From Formosa agariphila KMM 3901 (GTDB taxonomy: Bacteria; Bacteroidota; Bacteroidia; Flavobacteriales; Flavobacteriaceae): a DNA stretch of 64,000 nucleotides. Numbering within the stretch: position 1 is the stretch's first letter; every line of letters begins with the position of its first letter. Shown here piece by piece: positions 25,225-34,067 of this stretch. The translations under genes and the position numbers were made by a program. The stretch spans positions 756,851 to 820,850 of the forward strand of contig NZ_HG315671.1 of the NCBI RefSeq assembly GCF_000723205.1, given 5' to 3'. Under the pieces are notes generated by a model that ran no database searches, was not told the DNA's origin, and saw nothing but the letters and a program-made list of their open reading frames with translations.

Positions 25225-26742
25225 ATGAAAAAAATTGGAATTTTATCCGTACTACTAGCGTGCGGTATTTCATTAAGTGCTTTTGCACAAAAGAAACCCA
25301 ATATTGTAGTATTTTGGGGTGACGATGTAGGTATGTGGAATATTAGCGCATATCACAACGGAATGATGGGTGGAACAACACCTAACATTGATCGTATTGC
25401 AAATGAAGGTGCATTATTCACCGATCATTACGCGCAACAATCTTGTACGGCTGGTCGTGCGTCTTTTATTTTAGGACAACACCCGTTTAGAACAGGATTA
25501 CTTACTATTGGTATGCCAGGTTCTGATCATGGTATTAATGCAGCAGATCCAACTATTGCTGAGTTATTAAAGCCACTAGGATACTCAAGTGGGCAGTTTG
25601 GAAAGAATCACTTAGGGGATCAAGACAAGCACTTACCTACTAACCATGGTTTTGATGAATTTTTTGGTAACCTTTATCACTTAAATGCTGAAGAAGAGCC
25701 AGAAACAGAATTCTATCCGAAAGATCCTGAATTCCGTAAAAAATACGGACCAAGAGGAGTACTTAAATCTACTGCCGATGGTAAAGTAGAAGATACGGGG
25801 CCATTAACGGTTAAGCGTATGGAAACTGCAGATTCTGAGTTTATTGGAGCTGCTTTAAAATTCATCGAAAAGAATGCAAAAGCTAATAAGCCGTTCTTTG
25901 CATGGATTAACTCTACACGTACACACGTATGGACACATTTATCTGACAAATATTTACACAAATCTGGTTACGGTTTATATGCTGATGCTATGATGGAATT
26001 AGATGATGGTGTAGGTATGGTATTAGATAAATTAGACGAATTAGGTATAGAAGACAACACTATTGTTGTATTCTCTACAGATAACGGTGCTGAGAAGTTT
26101 ACATTCCCTGACGGTGGAACCATTCCATTTAGAGGAGAAAAAGGAACAACTTGGGAAGGTGGATTTAGAGTACCTGCTATGGTAAAATGGCCAGGTCACA
26201 TTAAGCCAGGAACTGTTATTAACGATATCTTTTCTCAGGAAGACTGGATGCCTACGTTATTAGCAGCAGCAGGAAACCCTAATGTAAAAGAAGAATTATT
26301 AAAAGGTAAATCTTACTCTGGTAAAACGTTTAAAGCGCACTTAGATGGTTACAACCAATTACCATTATTAACAGGTGAACTTAAAAAAGGTGAAGGTTTA
26401 AGACATGAGATCTTTTATTTTGATGCTGCAGGTAACTTAAACGCATTACGTTACGACGATTGGAAATTACACTTCTCTATTATGGAAGGGTCTATTAACG
26501 AAGCATACAGAAAATCTCCATCTTGGCCAATTATCTTAAACTTAAGAAACGATCCGTTTGAAGTATCTATGGACGCAGCGTTATACATAAGAAATTATGC
26601 AGACCAAATGTGGATGATGGTACCAGCGCAAAACTATGTTGGTAAATTCTTAAGCACATTTAAAGAATTCCCATCAAGAAAAGGTAGCTCTTTAAGTGTA
26701 GATCAAGTTTTAGAAACGTTAAAAACGCCTTCTAGAAATTAG
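25225..26742 (+). CDS. Secreted sulfatase 1 (S1 family, Cys-type)
   Basis: 505 residues. Signal peptide 1-21 (SAFA^Q). Metal-binding D33-D34 and the formylglycine motif C74-T-A-G-R78 are in place, so maturation needs a formylglycine-generating enzyme or anSME, which is not in the window. Further conserved blocks are GQFGKNHLGD, GFDEFFGNLYHLNAEEEP, FSTDNGAE and FRGEKGTTWEGG. It hydrolyses sulfate esters in the periplasm or outside, probably on algal or animal sulfated glycans; specificity cannot be read. First of three tandem paralogs, ended by its own terminator. Confidence 0.92.
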   Translation: MKKIGILSVLLACGISLSAFAQKKPNIVVFWGDDVGMWNISAYHNGMMGGTTPNIDRIANEGALFTDHYAQQSCTAGRASFILGQHPFRTGLLTIGMPGSDHGINAADPTIAELLKPLGYSSGQFGKNHLGDQDKHLPTNHGFDEFFGNLYHLNAEEEPETEFYPKDPEFRKKYGPRGVLKSTADGKVEDTGPLTVKRMETADSEFIGAALKFIEKNAKANKPFFAWINSTRTHVWTHLSDKYLHKSGYGLYADAMMELDDGVGMVLDKLDELGIEDNTIVVFSTDNGAEKFTFPDGGTIPFRGEKGTTWEGGFRVPAMVKWPGHIKPGTVINDIFSQEDWMPTLLAAAGNPNVKEELLKGKSYSGKTFKAHLDGYNQLPLLTGELKKGEGLRHEIFYFDAAGNLNALRYDDWKLHFSIMEGSINEAYRKSPSWPIILNLRNDPFEVSMDAALYIRNYADQMWMMVPAQNYVGKFLSTFKEFPSRKGSSLSVDQVLETLKTPSRN

Positions 26743-26764
26743 ATTTATTTTTTTTAAATATATT

Positions 26765-26802
26765 AAACTGATACAATTGAAAAATTGTATCAGTTTTTTT
26801 TT
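26765..26802 (+). terminator. Terminator of sulfatase 1
   Basis: Perfect 14-bp arms (AAACTGATACAATT, 26765-26778; reverse at 26783-26796), loop GAAA, then a T-run. Confidence 0.92.
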
Positions 26803-26929
26803 GTTTACGTATTGGATAAAATGGACTTTAATTTAAAGTGAATTTTGTATTACCCATAGGGTTGTAACAGTGTTTTTTTCGAAATTGTAATAAAATTTTT
26901 ATAAAAAAATTGTAACTTCCATTCGGTAT

Positions 26930-26951
26930 GGTGTAATATTTAGGTTACACC
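26930..26951. promoter_or_regulatory. Inverted repeat upstream of sulfatase 2
   Basis: GGTGTAA (26930-26936) and TTACACC (26945-26951) separated by 8 bp, 34 bp before the sulfatase 2 start. Symmetry and position suggest an operator; not found before the other two sulfatases. Confidence 0.4.
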
Positions 26952-26984
26952 CTATATTAATTATTAACTAACATTTAAATTTTT

Positions 26985-28595
26985 ATGAAAAAAATTAATC
27001 TTTTCGCGGTGTTATTACTTGCTGTAGTATCCGTAGCATCTGCGCAGAAAAAACCCAACATTGTCGTGATTTGGGGAGATGACATCGGAATGTGGAATGT
27101 AGGTGCCTACACCCACGGTATGATGGGAAGAACGCCAAACATTGATGGGATAGCAAAAGAAGGTATGCTATTTACAGACCATTATGGGCAACCAAGTTGT
27201 ACAGCTGGTCGAGCTGCATTTATTATGGGGAAAATGCCAATTCGTACAGGAATGACAACCATTGGTATTCCTGGTTCTGCACAAGGAATTCAGAAAGTAG
27301 ACCCAACATTAGCCGAAGTTTTAAAAACGCAAGGCTATTCAACTGCTCAATTTGGTAAAAACCATTTAGGAGATAGAAATGAATTTTTACCAACAAATCA
27401 TGGTTTCGATGAGTGGTTCGGTAACCTATATCACTTAAATGCAGAAGAAGAGCCAGAAGAATTAGATTATCCAGGGCAAAAAGATCCAAGTTATAAAGAA
27501 AAATATGGGCCAAGAGGAGTGTTACACACTTGGGCAACAGATAAGGACGATCCAACTGTAGATCCTAAATTTGGTAAAGTAGGGAAACAACGTATAGAAG
27601 ATACAGGGCCATTAACTAAAAAGAGAATGGAAACTATTGATTCTGAAGTTACAGATTATGCTTTAGAATATTTAGATCGTGTTGGTAAGGGGGATAAGCC
27701 ATTCTTTATGTGGTACAATACAACGGCGATTCATATTTGGTCTCATAGTACTAATAAATACATTCAAGCTGCTGTAGATGAAGGTCGTGCAGAAGAAGAT
27801 TTAGTGCGTGCAAGAATGATTGAACATGATGAGTTAGTAGGTAAAATCTTAACTAAACTTGATGATTTAGGTGTTGCTGATAATACAATTGTTATATACA
27901 GTACAGATAATGGAAACGAATTGATGTACTGGCCTGATGGTGGCTATGCGCCATTCCGTGGAGAAAAAGGAACCACTTGGGAAGGTGGACTTAGAGTACC
28001 AATGTTAGTAAAATGGCCAGGACATATTCCTGCGGGGTCATCTTCCAATGGTATTCAAAGTCATGAAGACCTTTATGTTACTTTAGCTGCGGCTGCTGGA
28101 TTACCTAACTTAAAAGAAGATTTCTTAAAAGGTAAAAAAGTAGGGAATATTTCAGTTAAAACACACTTAGATGGTTACAACAACTTAGCATTATGGACAG
28201 GAGAAACTGATAAATCTGCGAGACGTGAAATGTTTTACTACGACGAATCAGATCTTATGGCCGTTCGTGTAGATGGATGGAAAATGCATATTGGTGTGAA
28301 ACATGGAGGAAATTGGTTTGACGAAAAATCGTATCCTAGTATACCATATATTATAAACTTATTAATGGACCCTATGGAGAAAATGACTCCAGATTCTGAA
28401 GAATGGGGTTATGCAGGGCGTAAATTTGTTGCTCAAAAATTATGGGCACCAACAGCTGCTGTACCATATTTAAAAGCACATTTAAAGTCGCTTGCTGATT
28501 TCCCACCATCTCAAGGTGGAGAATCTCTTAGTATGGAAAAATCTATTAAAAGAGCAATGACTATGTTAGAAAATCCTAAGGCAGGTAATAACTAA
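26985..28595 (+). CDS. Secreted sulfatase 2 (S1 family, Cys-type)
   Basis: 536 residues with signal peptide (cleavage near SASA^Q). Formylglycine motif C72-T-A-G-R76 and metal ligands D32-D33 are intact; FGKNHLGDRN, WFGNLYHLNAEEEP and STDNGNE follow. It is about 30 residues longer than sulfatase 1, mostly through an insertion at about 175-195 before the EDTGPLTKKRME block that all three share. Paralogous to its neighbours, probably with different substrate preference. Ended by a perfect hairpin. Confidence 0.92.
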   Translation: MKKINLFAVLLLAVVSVASAQKKPNIVVIWGDDIGMWNVGAYTHGMMGRTPNIDGIAKEGMLFTDHYGQPSCTAGRAAFIMGKMPIRTGMTTIGIPGSAQGIQKVDPTLAEVLKTQGYSTAQFGKNHLGDRNEFLPTNHGFDEWFGNLYHLNAEEEPEELDYPGQKDPSYKEKYGPRGVLHTWATDKDDPTVDPKFGKVGKQRIEDTGPLTKKRMETIDSEVTDYALEYLDRVGKGDKPFFMWYNTTAIHIWSHSTNKYIQAAVDEGRAEEDLVRARMIEHDELVGKILTKLDDLGVADNTIVIYSTDNGNELMYWPDGGYAPFRGEKGTTWEGGLRVPMLVKWPGHIPAGSSSNGIQSHEDLYVTLAAAAGLPNLKEDFLKGKKVGNISVKTHLDGYNNLALWTGETDKSARREMFYYDESDLMAVRVDGWKMHIGVKHGGNWFDEKSYPSIPYIINLLMDPMEKMTPDSEEWGYAGRKFVAQKLWAPTAAVPYLKAHLKSLADFPPSQGGESLSMEKSIKRAMTMLENPKAGNN

Positions 28596-28655
28596 TAATA
28601 CGTAGTTTGTAATATAAAAAGACTTATACTACTTTTTATATATTACTGATTATCT

Positions 28656-28691
28656 AAAATCTCCGAAAGCTTTTGCTTTCGGAGATTTTTT
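28656..28691 (+). terminator. Terminator of sulfatase 2
   Basis: Arms AAAATCTCCGAAAGC (28656-28670) and GCTTTCGGAGATTTT (28675-28689) with a TTTT loop and continuing T-run. Confidence 0.92.
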
Positions 28692-28877
28692 ATTTACACT
28701 GATATGTATGATTCGAAAAGTGTAAAAATAATATTATCAGACTATTATGATTTAAAAAATAGCACAATAGGCTTTTAAAAAATTATAATTTAATTATATT
28801 TATCTAATCAATATTTTTTTTAAATAATGTCTATTACATCTTGACGTTATTTTATGTTTAACCAAATAATTTTTTTT

Positions 28878-30416
28878 ATGAAAAAAAGTAAACTATTTAC
28901 ACTGTTGCTTGCTGCGGGGATAGCCTCTTCCGCATTTGCACAGAAAAAGCCAAACATCTTAGTCTTATGGGGCGATGATATTGGGCAATCTAACATTAGC
29001 GCCTATACTATGGGGTTAGTAGGGTATCGTACACCAAACATCGACCGTATTGCAGATGAAGGAATGATTTTTACCGATTATTATTCAGAGCAAAGCTGTA
29101 CTGCTGGACGTTCAACATTTATCTTGGGGCAAAGTGTTTTGCGAACAGGATTAAGTAAAGTGGGTATGCCAGGTGCTGCTCAAGGGATTTCAGAAAAGGA
29201 CCCTACTATTGCCGAGTTGTTAAAACCTATGGGCTATGTTACTGGACAATTTGGTAAAAACCATTTAGGAGACCGTGACGAAATGTTACCAACCAACCAT
29301 GGTTTTGATGAGTTTTTTGGAAACTTATATCACTTAAATGCTGAAGAAGAACCAGAATTAAGAGATTATCCAGACCCTAAAAAGTTCCCTAATTTCGCTA
29401 AGAAGTTCGGACCAAGAGGTGTAATACATTCTACTGCCGATGGTAAAATTGAAGATACAGGACCCTTAACTAAAAAGCGTATGGAAACTATAGATGATGA
29501 GTCATCTGATGCAGCTATAGCATTCATTAAAAAATCTGTAGCTTCTGGAAAACCATTTTTTGTATGGTGGAATGGTACGCGTATGCATTTTAGAACGCAT
29601 GTGAAACCAGAATTAACAGGTATTTCTGGACAAAATGAATACGGAGACGGAATGGTAGAACACGACATGCATATCGGGAAATTCTTGAAAGTTATAGACG
29701 AACTAGGTATTGCAGATAATACAATTGTACACTATGGTACAGATAATGGACCTCATAAAAACACTTGGCCAGATGCTGGAGTTAATCCGTTTAGAGGAGA
29801 GAAAAACACCAACTGGGAAGGTGGTTGGAGAACCCCTGCAATGGTGCGTTGGCCTGGTAAAATTAAAGCAGGTTCTGTGTCTAACGAAATCATGTCTGGT
29901 TTAGATTGGATGCCAACTTATGTGGCAGCTGCAGGAGATCCAAAAGTGAAAGAAAAATTATTAACAGGACATAAAGCAAACGGAAAAACATTTAAAGTAC
30001 ATTTAGATGGATATAACTTCTTACCATATTTAACTGGTGAAGTAGAAAATGGTCCGCGTGAAGAATTGTTCTATTTCTCTGATGATGGTGAATTAATGGC
30101 ATTGCGTTTCCACGATTGGAAAGTAACATTTATGCATCAAGATTCTGAAGGAACTTTAGATACTTGGTCTAAGCCAATGGTTACAACAAGAATTCCTTGG
30201 ATTTATAATTTAAGAAGAGATCCTTACGAATTTGCTACCACAACGTCTAATACGTATTGGGACTGGTATTTAGATCACGTATTCTTATTATTACCAGCAT
30301 CAGAATATGTAGGTAAATTTATTTCTACGTTCGAGCAATACCCACCACGTATGAAAGCTGCAAGTTTTAATTTAGGAGATACTATGGATGCTTTAACAGA
30401 AGCAGGTAAGAAATAA
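28878..30416 (+). CDS. Secreted sulfatase 3 (S1 family, Cys-type)
   Basis: 512 residues from the ATG at 28878, which gives a normal signal peptide (MKKSKLFTLLLAAG, cleavage after AFA). The ATG at 28854 adds eight residues before it and is less likely. C74-T-A-G-R78 is the formylglycine site; D33-D34 bind metal. Shares FFGNLYHLNAEEEP, EDTGPLTKKRMET and YGTDNGPH with the other two copies. Last of the tandem array, followed by a strong terminator. Confidence 0.92.
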   Translation: MKKSKLFTLLLAAGIASSAFAQKKPNILVLWGDDIGQSNISAYTMGLVGYRTPNIDRIADEGMIFTDYYSEQSCTAGRSTFILGQSVLRTGLSKVGMPGAAQGISEKDPTIAELLKPMGYVTGQFGKNHLGDRDEMLPTNHGFDEFFGNLYHLNAEEEPELRDYPDPKKFPNFAKKFGPRGVIHSTADGKIEDTGPLTKKRMETIDDESSDAAIAFIKKSVASGKPFFVWWNGTRMHFRTHVKPELTGISGQNEYGDGMVEHDMHIGKFLKVIDELGIADNTIVHYGTDNGPHKNTWPDAGVNPFRGEKNTNWEGGWRTPAMVRWPGKIKAGSVSNEIMSGLDWMPTYVAAAGDPKVKEKLLTGHKANGKTFKVHLDGYNFLPYLTGEVENGPREELFYFSDDGELMALRFHDWKVTFMHQDSEGTLDTWSKPMVTTRIPWIYNLRRDPYEFATTTSNTYWDWYLDHVFLLLPASEYVGKFISTFEQYPPRMKAASFNLGDTMDALTEAGKK

Positions 30417-30456
30417 ACTATTTTTTTACTTCATTAAAATATTTATAGATTAATTT

Positions 30457-30501
30457 AAAACCGATATACTTCTTAGAAGTATATCGGTTTTTTTTTTTTT
30501 T
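30457..30501 (+). terminator. Terminator of sulfatase 3
   Basis: Long dyad AAAACCGATATACTTCT / AGAAGTATATCGGTTTT centred at 30474, followed by a run of T to 30501. Confidence 0.92.
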
Positions 30502-30571
30502 ACTGTCTACTTTTTGTCTCTTTTTTAATAAGATTTATTAAAGACTAATTTGTATTTTTACTAGTACATTA

Positions 30572-30605
30572 AAAGTTGAAGTGTTATTTTATTCACATCA
30601 ACTTT
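30572..30605. promoter_or_regulatory. Inverted repeat upstream of the moxR-bat operon
   Basis: AAAGTTGAAGTG (30572-30583) and CACATCAACTTT (30594-30605), 11 of 12 positions paired, 10-bp spacer, ending 32 bp before the moxR start. Could be an operator or a leader hairpin. Confidence 0.4.
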
Positions 30606-30637
30606 CTTAACTTTATAAGAAATTTAATACAAAAAGC

Positions 30638-31612
30638 ATGACAGCATTAGAAGCCATCAACACTTTAAAAAAAGAAATGTCAGCCTCAATTATTGGGCAA
30701 GATAATTTAATAGACCGTATTGTATTGGTTTTGTTGGCCGATGGTAATATGCTGTTAGAAGGTTTACCGGGTTTAGCAAAAACACGTGCTATTAAAACCT
30801 TATCTAAACATTTAGATTGCGATTTAAGCAGAATACAATTTACACCAGATTTATTACCAACAGATATTACCGGTACTGAAATCTATCAACCAGACGAAGC
30901 AGAAAAGTTTATATTTCAAAAAGGACCTATTTTTAGTAACCTTATTTTGGCTGATGAGATTAACCGTGCGCCTGCAAAAGTGCAATCGGCATTATTAGAA
31001 GCCATGGAAGAGCGTCAAGTTACAGTTGCTGGAAGTACATATCCAATGGAGCCTCTTTTTATGGTTATGGCCACACAAAACCCAATTGAGCAGGAGGGAA
31101 CCTATCCGTTACCAGAAGCACAAATGGACCGTTTTATCATGCACGTGGTTATCGATTATCCAGACGATGCTTCAGAATTAGGAATTCTTCGTTTAAATAA
31201 ACAAGAGCAATCAGTAGCTTCAAAAGCAAATAAAACACAACCAGAAACCATTTCTCAGCAACATATTTTTGATGCCAGAAATGAAATAAATACGGTAAAA
31301 GTGAGCGAAGAGCTTGAAAAATATATGGTGAGCTTAATTGCTGCTACACGTTATCCAGAACGTTTTGATGAAGCTTTAGCAGATTGGATCGACTTTGGTG
31401 CTAGTCCGCGTGGAACTATTGCTCTAGATCGCTGTAGTCGTGTAAACGCATGGATGAGCGGAAAAGATTTTGTGTCTCCAGATAATATTCAAGCGGTAAT
31501 AAAAGATGTGTTAAGACATCGTGTAGCACTAAGCTATAAAGCCCGTGCCGAAGGTATCACTGTAAATCAAGTTATAGAGAAGATTTTAGAAGTTGTAGCT
31601 GTTGTTGCATAA
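30638..31612 (+). CDS. MoxR-family AAA+ ATPase
   Basis: 324 residues. Walker A GLPGLAKT near residue 45, Walker B LILADEINR, and sensor region MVMATQNPIEQEG typical of MoxR. The family acts as chaperone for vWA-domain proteins, and the following genes encode a DUF58 protein and vWA proteins (BatA, BatB), the standard Bat (Bacteroides aerotolerance) arrangement. First gene of the operon. Confidence 0.95.
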   Translation: MTALEAINTLKKEMSASIIGQDNLIDRIVLVLLADGNMLLEGLPGLAKTRAIKTLSKHLDCDLSRIQFTPDLLPTDITGTEIYQPDEAEKFIFQKGPIFSNLILADEINRAPAKVQSALLEAMEERQVTVAGSTYPMEPLFMVMATQNPIEQEGTYPLPEAQMDRFIMHVVIDYPDDASELGILRLNKQEQSVASKANKTQPETISQQHIFDARNEINTVKVSEELEKYMVSLIAATRYPERFDEALADWIDFGASPRGTIALDRCSRVNAWMSGKDFVSPDNIQAVIKDVLRHRVALSYKARAEGITVNQVIEKILEVVAVVA

Positions 31613-31631
31613 TAGTTAAAACTAAACGTAC

Positions 31632-32567
31632 ATGGCTTCAAAATCGAATACAGACTCTGTTTTTTTAACGCTCGAACATTTATTAAAATTCGAGTGGCTT
31701 AACACCGTGCTTAATTTTAAAGTGGGGTCGCAAAAATCGAACAGTGTGCTGTCGGGAAGATTTGCATCACGCTTACGCGGAAGAGGATTAGATTTCGAAG
31801 AAGCTAGACCTTATGTTATTGGCGACGACATTCGTAATATCGATTGGAAAGTAACAGCAAAAACAGGTGTTACACATACTAAAGTCTTTACTGAAGAAAA
31901 GGAAAAACCAGCGTTTATATTTGTGGATCAATCACCTACTATGGGCTTTGGATCTGTAGACAAAACCAAATCTGTAATCGCAGGCGAAATTGCAGCTATT
32001 GCTGCCTATAAAATTATGAAAGGTGGTGATCGTGTAGGCGGTTTAGTTTTTAAAGGCGATGGTTACGATTTGGCTACACCAAAGCGAGATCAGCGTAATA
32101 TGCTTCAATTTTTCCAACATATTGTAGATGCCAATAACAACATTTACAACCAACAGAAATTTGATTTCTCTGAAGCGTTAAAGGGGGTGATTTCTAAGCT
32201 TCAGAATATTATTACCCACGATTACTTAGTTGTAATTATCAGTGATTTTTATCGCTATAATTCAGAAACCATTCAATATCTAAGTTTACTGTCGCAACAT
32301 AATGATGTGGTTTTAGTAAAGGTTTTCGACCCTATGGAAGAGTCGCTCCCGAAAGATAAAATTACACTGACAAACAACGAAAAACAAATCAGTATTTCTA
32401 AAAAACAAAAACGCGTTTCAGAAGATTTAAAAGATGATTTTAAAACGAATTATGACGGTTTTAAACAAGAAATAGAAAAATATAATATCACATTATTTAA
32501 AGTGAATACAGTCGACCCGATTGAAGAGCAATTAATTAATGTGTTTACGCAATACAAACCCAAGTAA
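31632..32567 (+). CDS. DUF58 domain protein of the Bat cluster
   Basis: 311 residues. The DUF58 hallmark RGRGLDFEEARPYVIGDD is followed by a vWA-like domain with the degenerate MIDAS segment VDQSPTMGFG. Follows moxR by 19 bp; in all MoxR-Bat clusters the DUF58 protein is the usual partner. Cytoplasmic, no transmembrane segment seen. Confidence 0.9.
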   Translation: MASKSNTDSVFLTLEHLLKFEWLNTVLNFKVGSQKSNSVLSGRFASRLRGRGLDFEEARPYVIGDDIRNIDWKVTAKTGVTHTKVFTEEKEKPAFIFVDQSPTMGFGSVDKTKSVIAGEIAAIAAYKIMKGGDRVGGLVFKGDGYDLATPKRDQRNMLQFFQHIVDANNNIYNQQKFDFSEALKGVISKLQNIITHDYLVVIISDFYRYNSETIQYLSLLSQHNDVVLVKVFDPMEESLPKDKITLTNNEKQISISKKQKRVSEDLKDDFKTNYDGFKQEIEKYNITLFKVNTVDPIEEQLINVFTQYKPK

Positions 32568-32570
32568 GTA

Positions 32571-33080
32571 ATGTTCGCATTAAAACTACATACATTAACC
32601 GTGTTACAAGATGCCTCCGATTTAGTTCTTGGAGATATTATTGAACCGACTCCAGTGCCGTTTACTTACGAAACGATTGGTTGGAAAATTGTATTTGCAT
32701 TAGTAGCTATTTTACTTATTTATATAGCATATAGGTTGTATAAAAATTATAAAAAGAAGCAGTATTTACGTGAAGCTGTGGCCTACATTCAAGATTTACA
32801 AAAGCAAACAGATTTAGATGCTGCGGCCTATATAAATGCTGTTATGTTTCAGTTAAAACAAACTGCTTTGCACACCTTTGGCAGGTTAGAAGTAGCGCGT
32901 TTATACGGTACAGCGTGGTTACAGTTTTTAGATAGTAAAGTAAATGGTTCTAATTTTAAAGATGATGAAGCTGTAATTCTAGAAGCTGTTTATAAGCAAG
33001 AGGTTTCAGAATCTACAGCGTTTAATAAAGAGAAATTTAGTAATAAAAGCATTAATTGGATTAAACAACATGCCAGATAA
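32571..33080 (+). CDS. Bat cluster small membrane protein (DUF4381-like)
   Basis: 169 residues. One strong hydrophobic segment (about 43-62) follows a short N-terminal stretch containing PTPVPFTYETIGWKIV; the remainder is helical and soluble. Position between DUF58 and BatA is where such proteins occur in bat operons. It overlaps batA by 11 bp. No enzymatic motif. Confidence 0.75.
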   Translation: MFALKLHTLTVLQDASDLVLGDIIEPTPVPFTYETIGWKIVFALVAILLIYIAYRLYKNYKKKQYLREAVAYIQDLQKQTDLDAAAYINAVMFQLKQTALHTFGRLEVARLYGTAWLQFLDSKVNGSNFKDDEAVILEAVYKQEVSESTAFNKEKFSNKSINWIKQHAR

Positions 33081-34062
33081 CTTCCATTTCGAATATCCGT
33101 GGGTTATATTTTTACTGCCTTTACCATTATTGGTATATTGGTTGTTGCCGGCTATAAAAAACCGAAGTAGCGCCTTACGATTTCCGTATTTTAATAGAGC
33201 AGCTGAGGTGTCCGACCAAAAACCTAAAAAGGCATCATTCGTAAAAAAACGTAGTGCTTTGGCTTGGTTGGTAATGTACGGGATTTGGAGTCTATTATTG
33301 CTAGCTTTGGCATCGCCAGAATTAGTTGGTAAGCCAGAGAAGAAAATAAAAACATCACGTAATTTTTTAATTGCAGCAGACATTTCGTTTAGTATGGCTA
33401 ACACTGACTGGGCTATAGACGGTAAGCAAACTACGCGTTGGGCAGCAGTTAAAGATATTATGAAAGACTTTGTGAAAGAACGAAAAAGTGACCGTTTAGG
33501 GTTGCTGTTTTTTGCATCTAATGCTTATGTGCAAGCCCCATTTACATCAGACTTAAATACTGTTAGCACCATGTTAGACGAAGCCGATGTTGGTATGGCT
33601 GGGCAAATGACAAACATTGGGAAAGCAATTGTTAAGGGAATGGACATGTTTCAGCGTGATACGATTCCGCATAAAGTCATGTTAATCTTAACAGATGGTG
33701 TAGATTCTGGCATGGAAATTTTACCTTTAGATGCCGCAAATTTGGCTAAAAAAGATTCTACTGTTATTTATACCATTGGTATTGGTGATCCAACCTCACG
33801 TGATTCGGATTTAGATGAACGTACCTTACAAGACATTGCAGAAATGACAAACGGTAAATATTTTAGAGCAAAAGATACCGAAGCGCTTCAAAATATTTAC
33901 AAAGAACTAGATACACTTGAACCTATAGAATACGAAGAAGAAAGCTATACACCAAAAACCTTACTGTATTACATTCCGTTAGGCGTGGCATTAGTATTGA
34001 GTGCTTTGGCTATAGCAATCAGCTTTATTATTCTAATTATAAAACGATTTAAATCGACCTAA
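33070..34062 (+). CDS. batA: BatA-like vWA membrane protein
   Basis: 330 residues. Hydrophobic segments at about 8-26 and 62-80, a vWA domain with MIDAS residues D-I-S-F-S, TDGVDSG and IGIGDP, and a C-terminal transmembrane helix. Family members are linked to oxygen tolerance and envelope integrity in Bacteroidetes. Followed by the BatB/C fusion after 5 bp. Confidence 0.92.
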   Translation: MPDNFHFEYPWVIFLLPLPLLVYWLLPAIKNRSSALRFPYFNRAAEVSDQKPKKASFVKKRSALAWLVMYGIWSLLLLALASPELVGKPEKKIKTSRNFLIAADISFSMANTDWAIDGKQTTRWAAVKDIMKDFVKERKSDRLGLLFFASNAYVQAPFTSDLNTVSTMLDEADVGMAGQMTNIGKAIVKGMDMFQRDTIPHKVMLILTDGVDSGMEILPLDAANLAKKDSTVIYTIGIGDPTSRDSDLDERTLQDIAEMTNGKYFRAKDTEALQNIYKELDTLEPIEYEEESYTPKTLLYYIPLGVALVLSALAIAISFIILIIKRFKST

Positions 34063-34067
34063 ATAAT

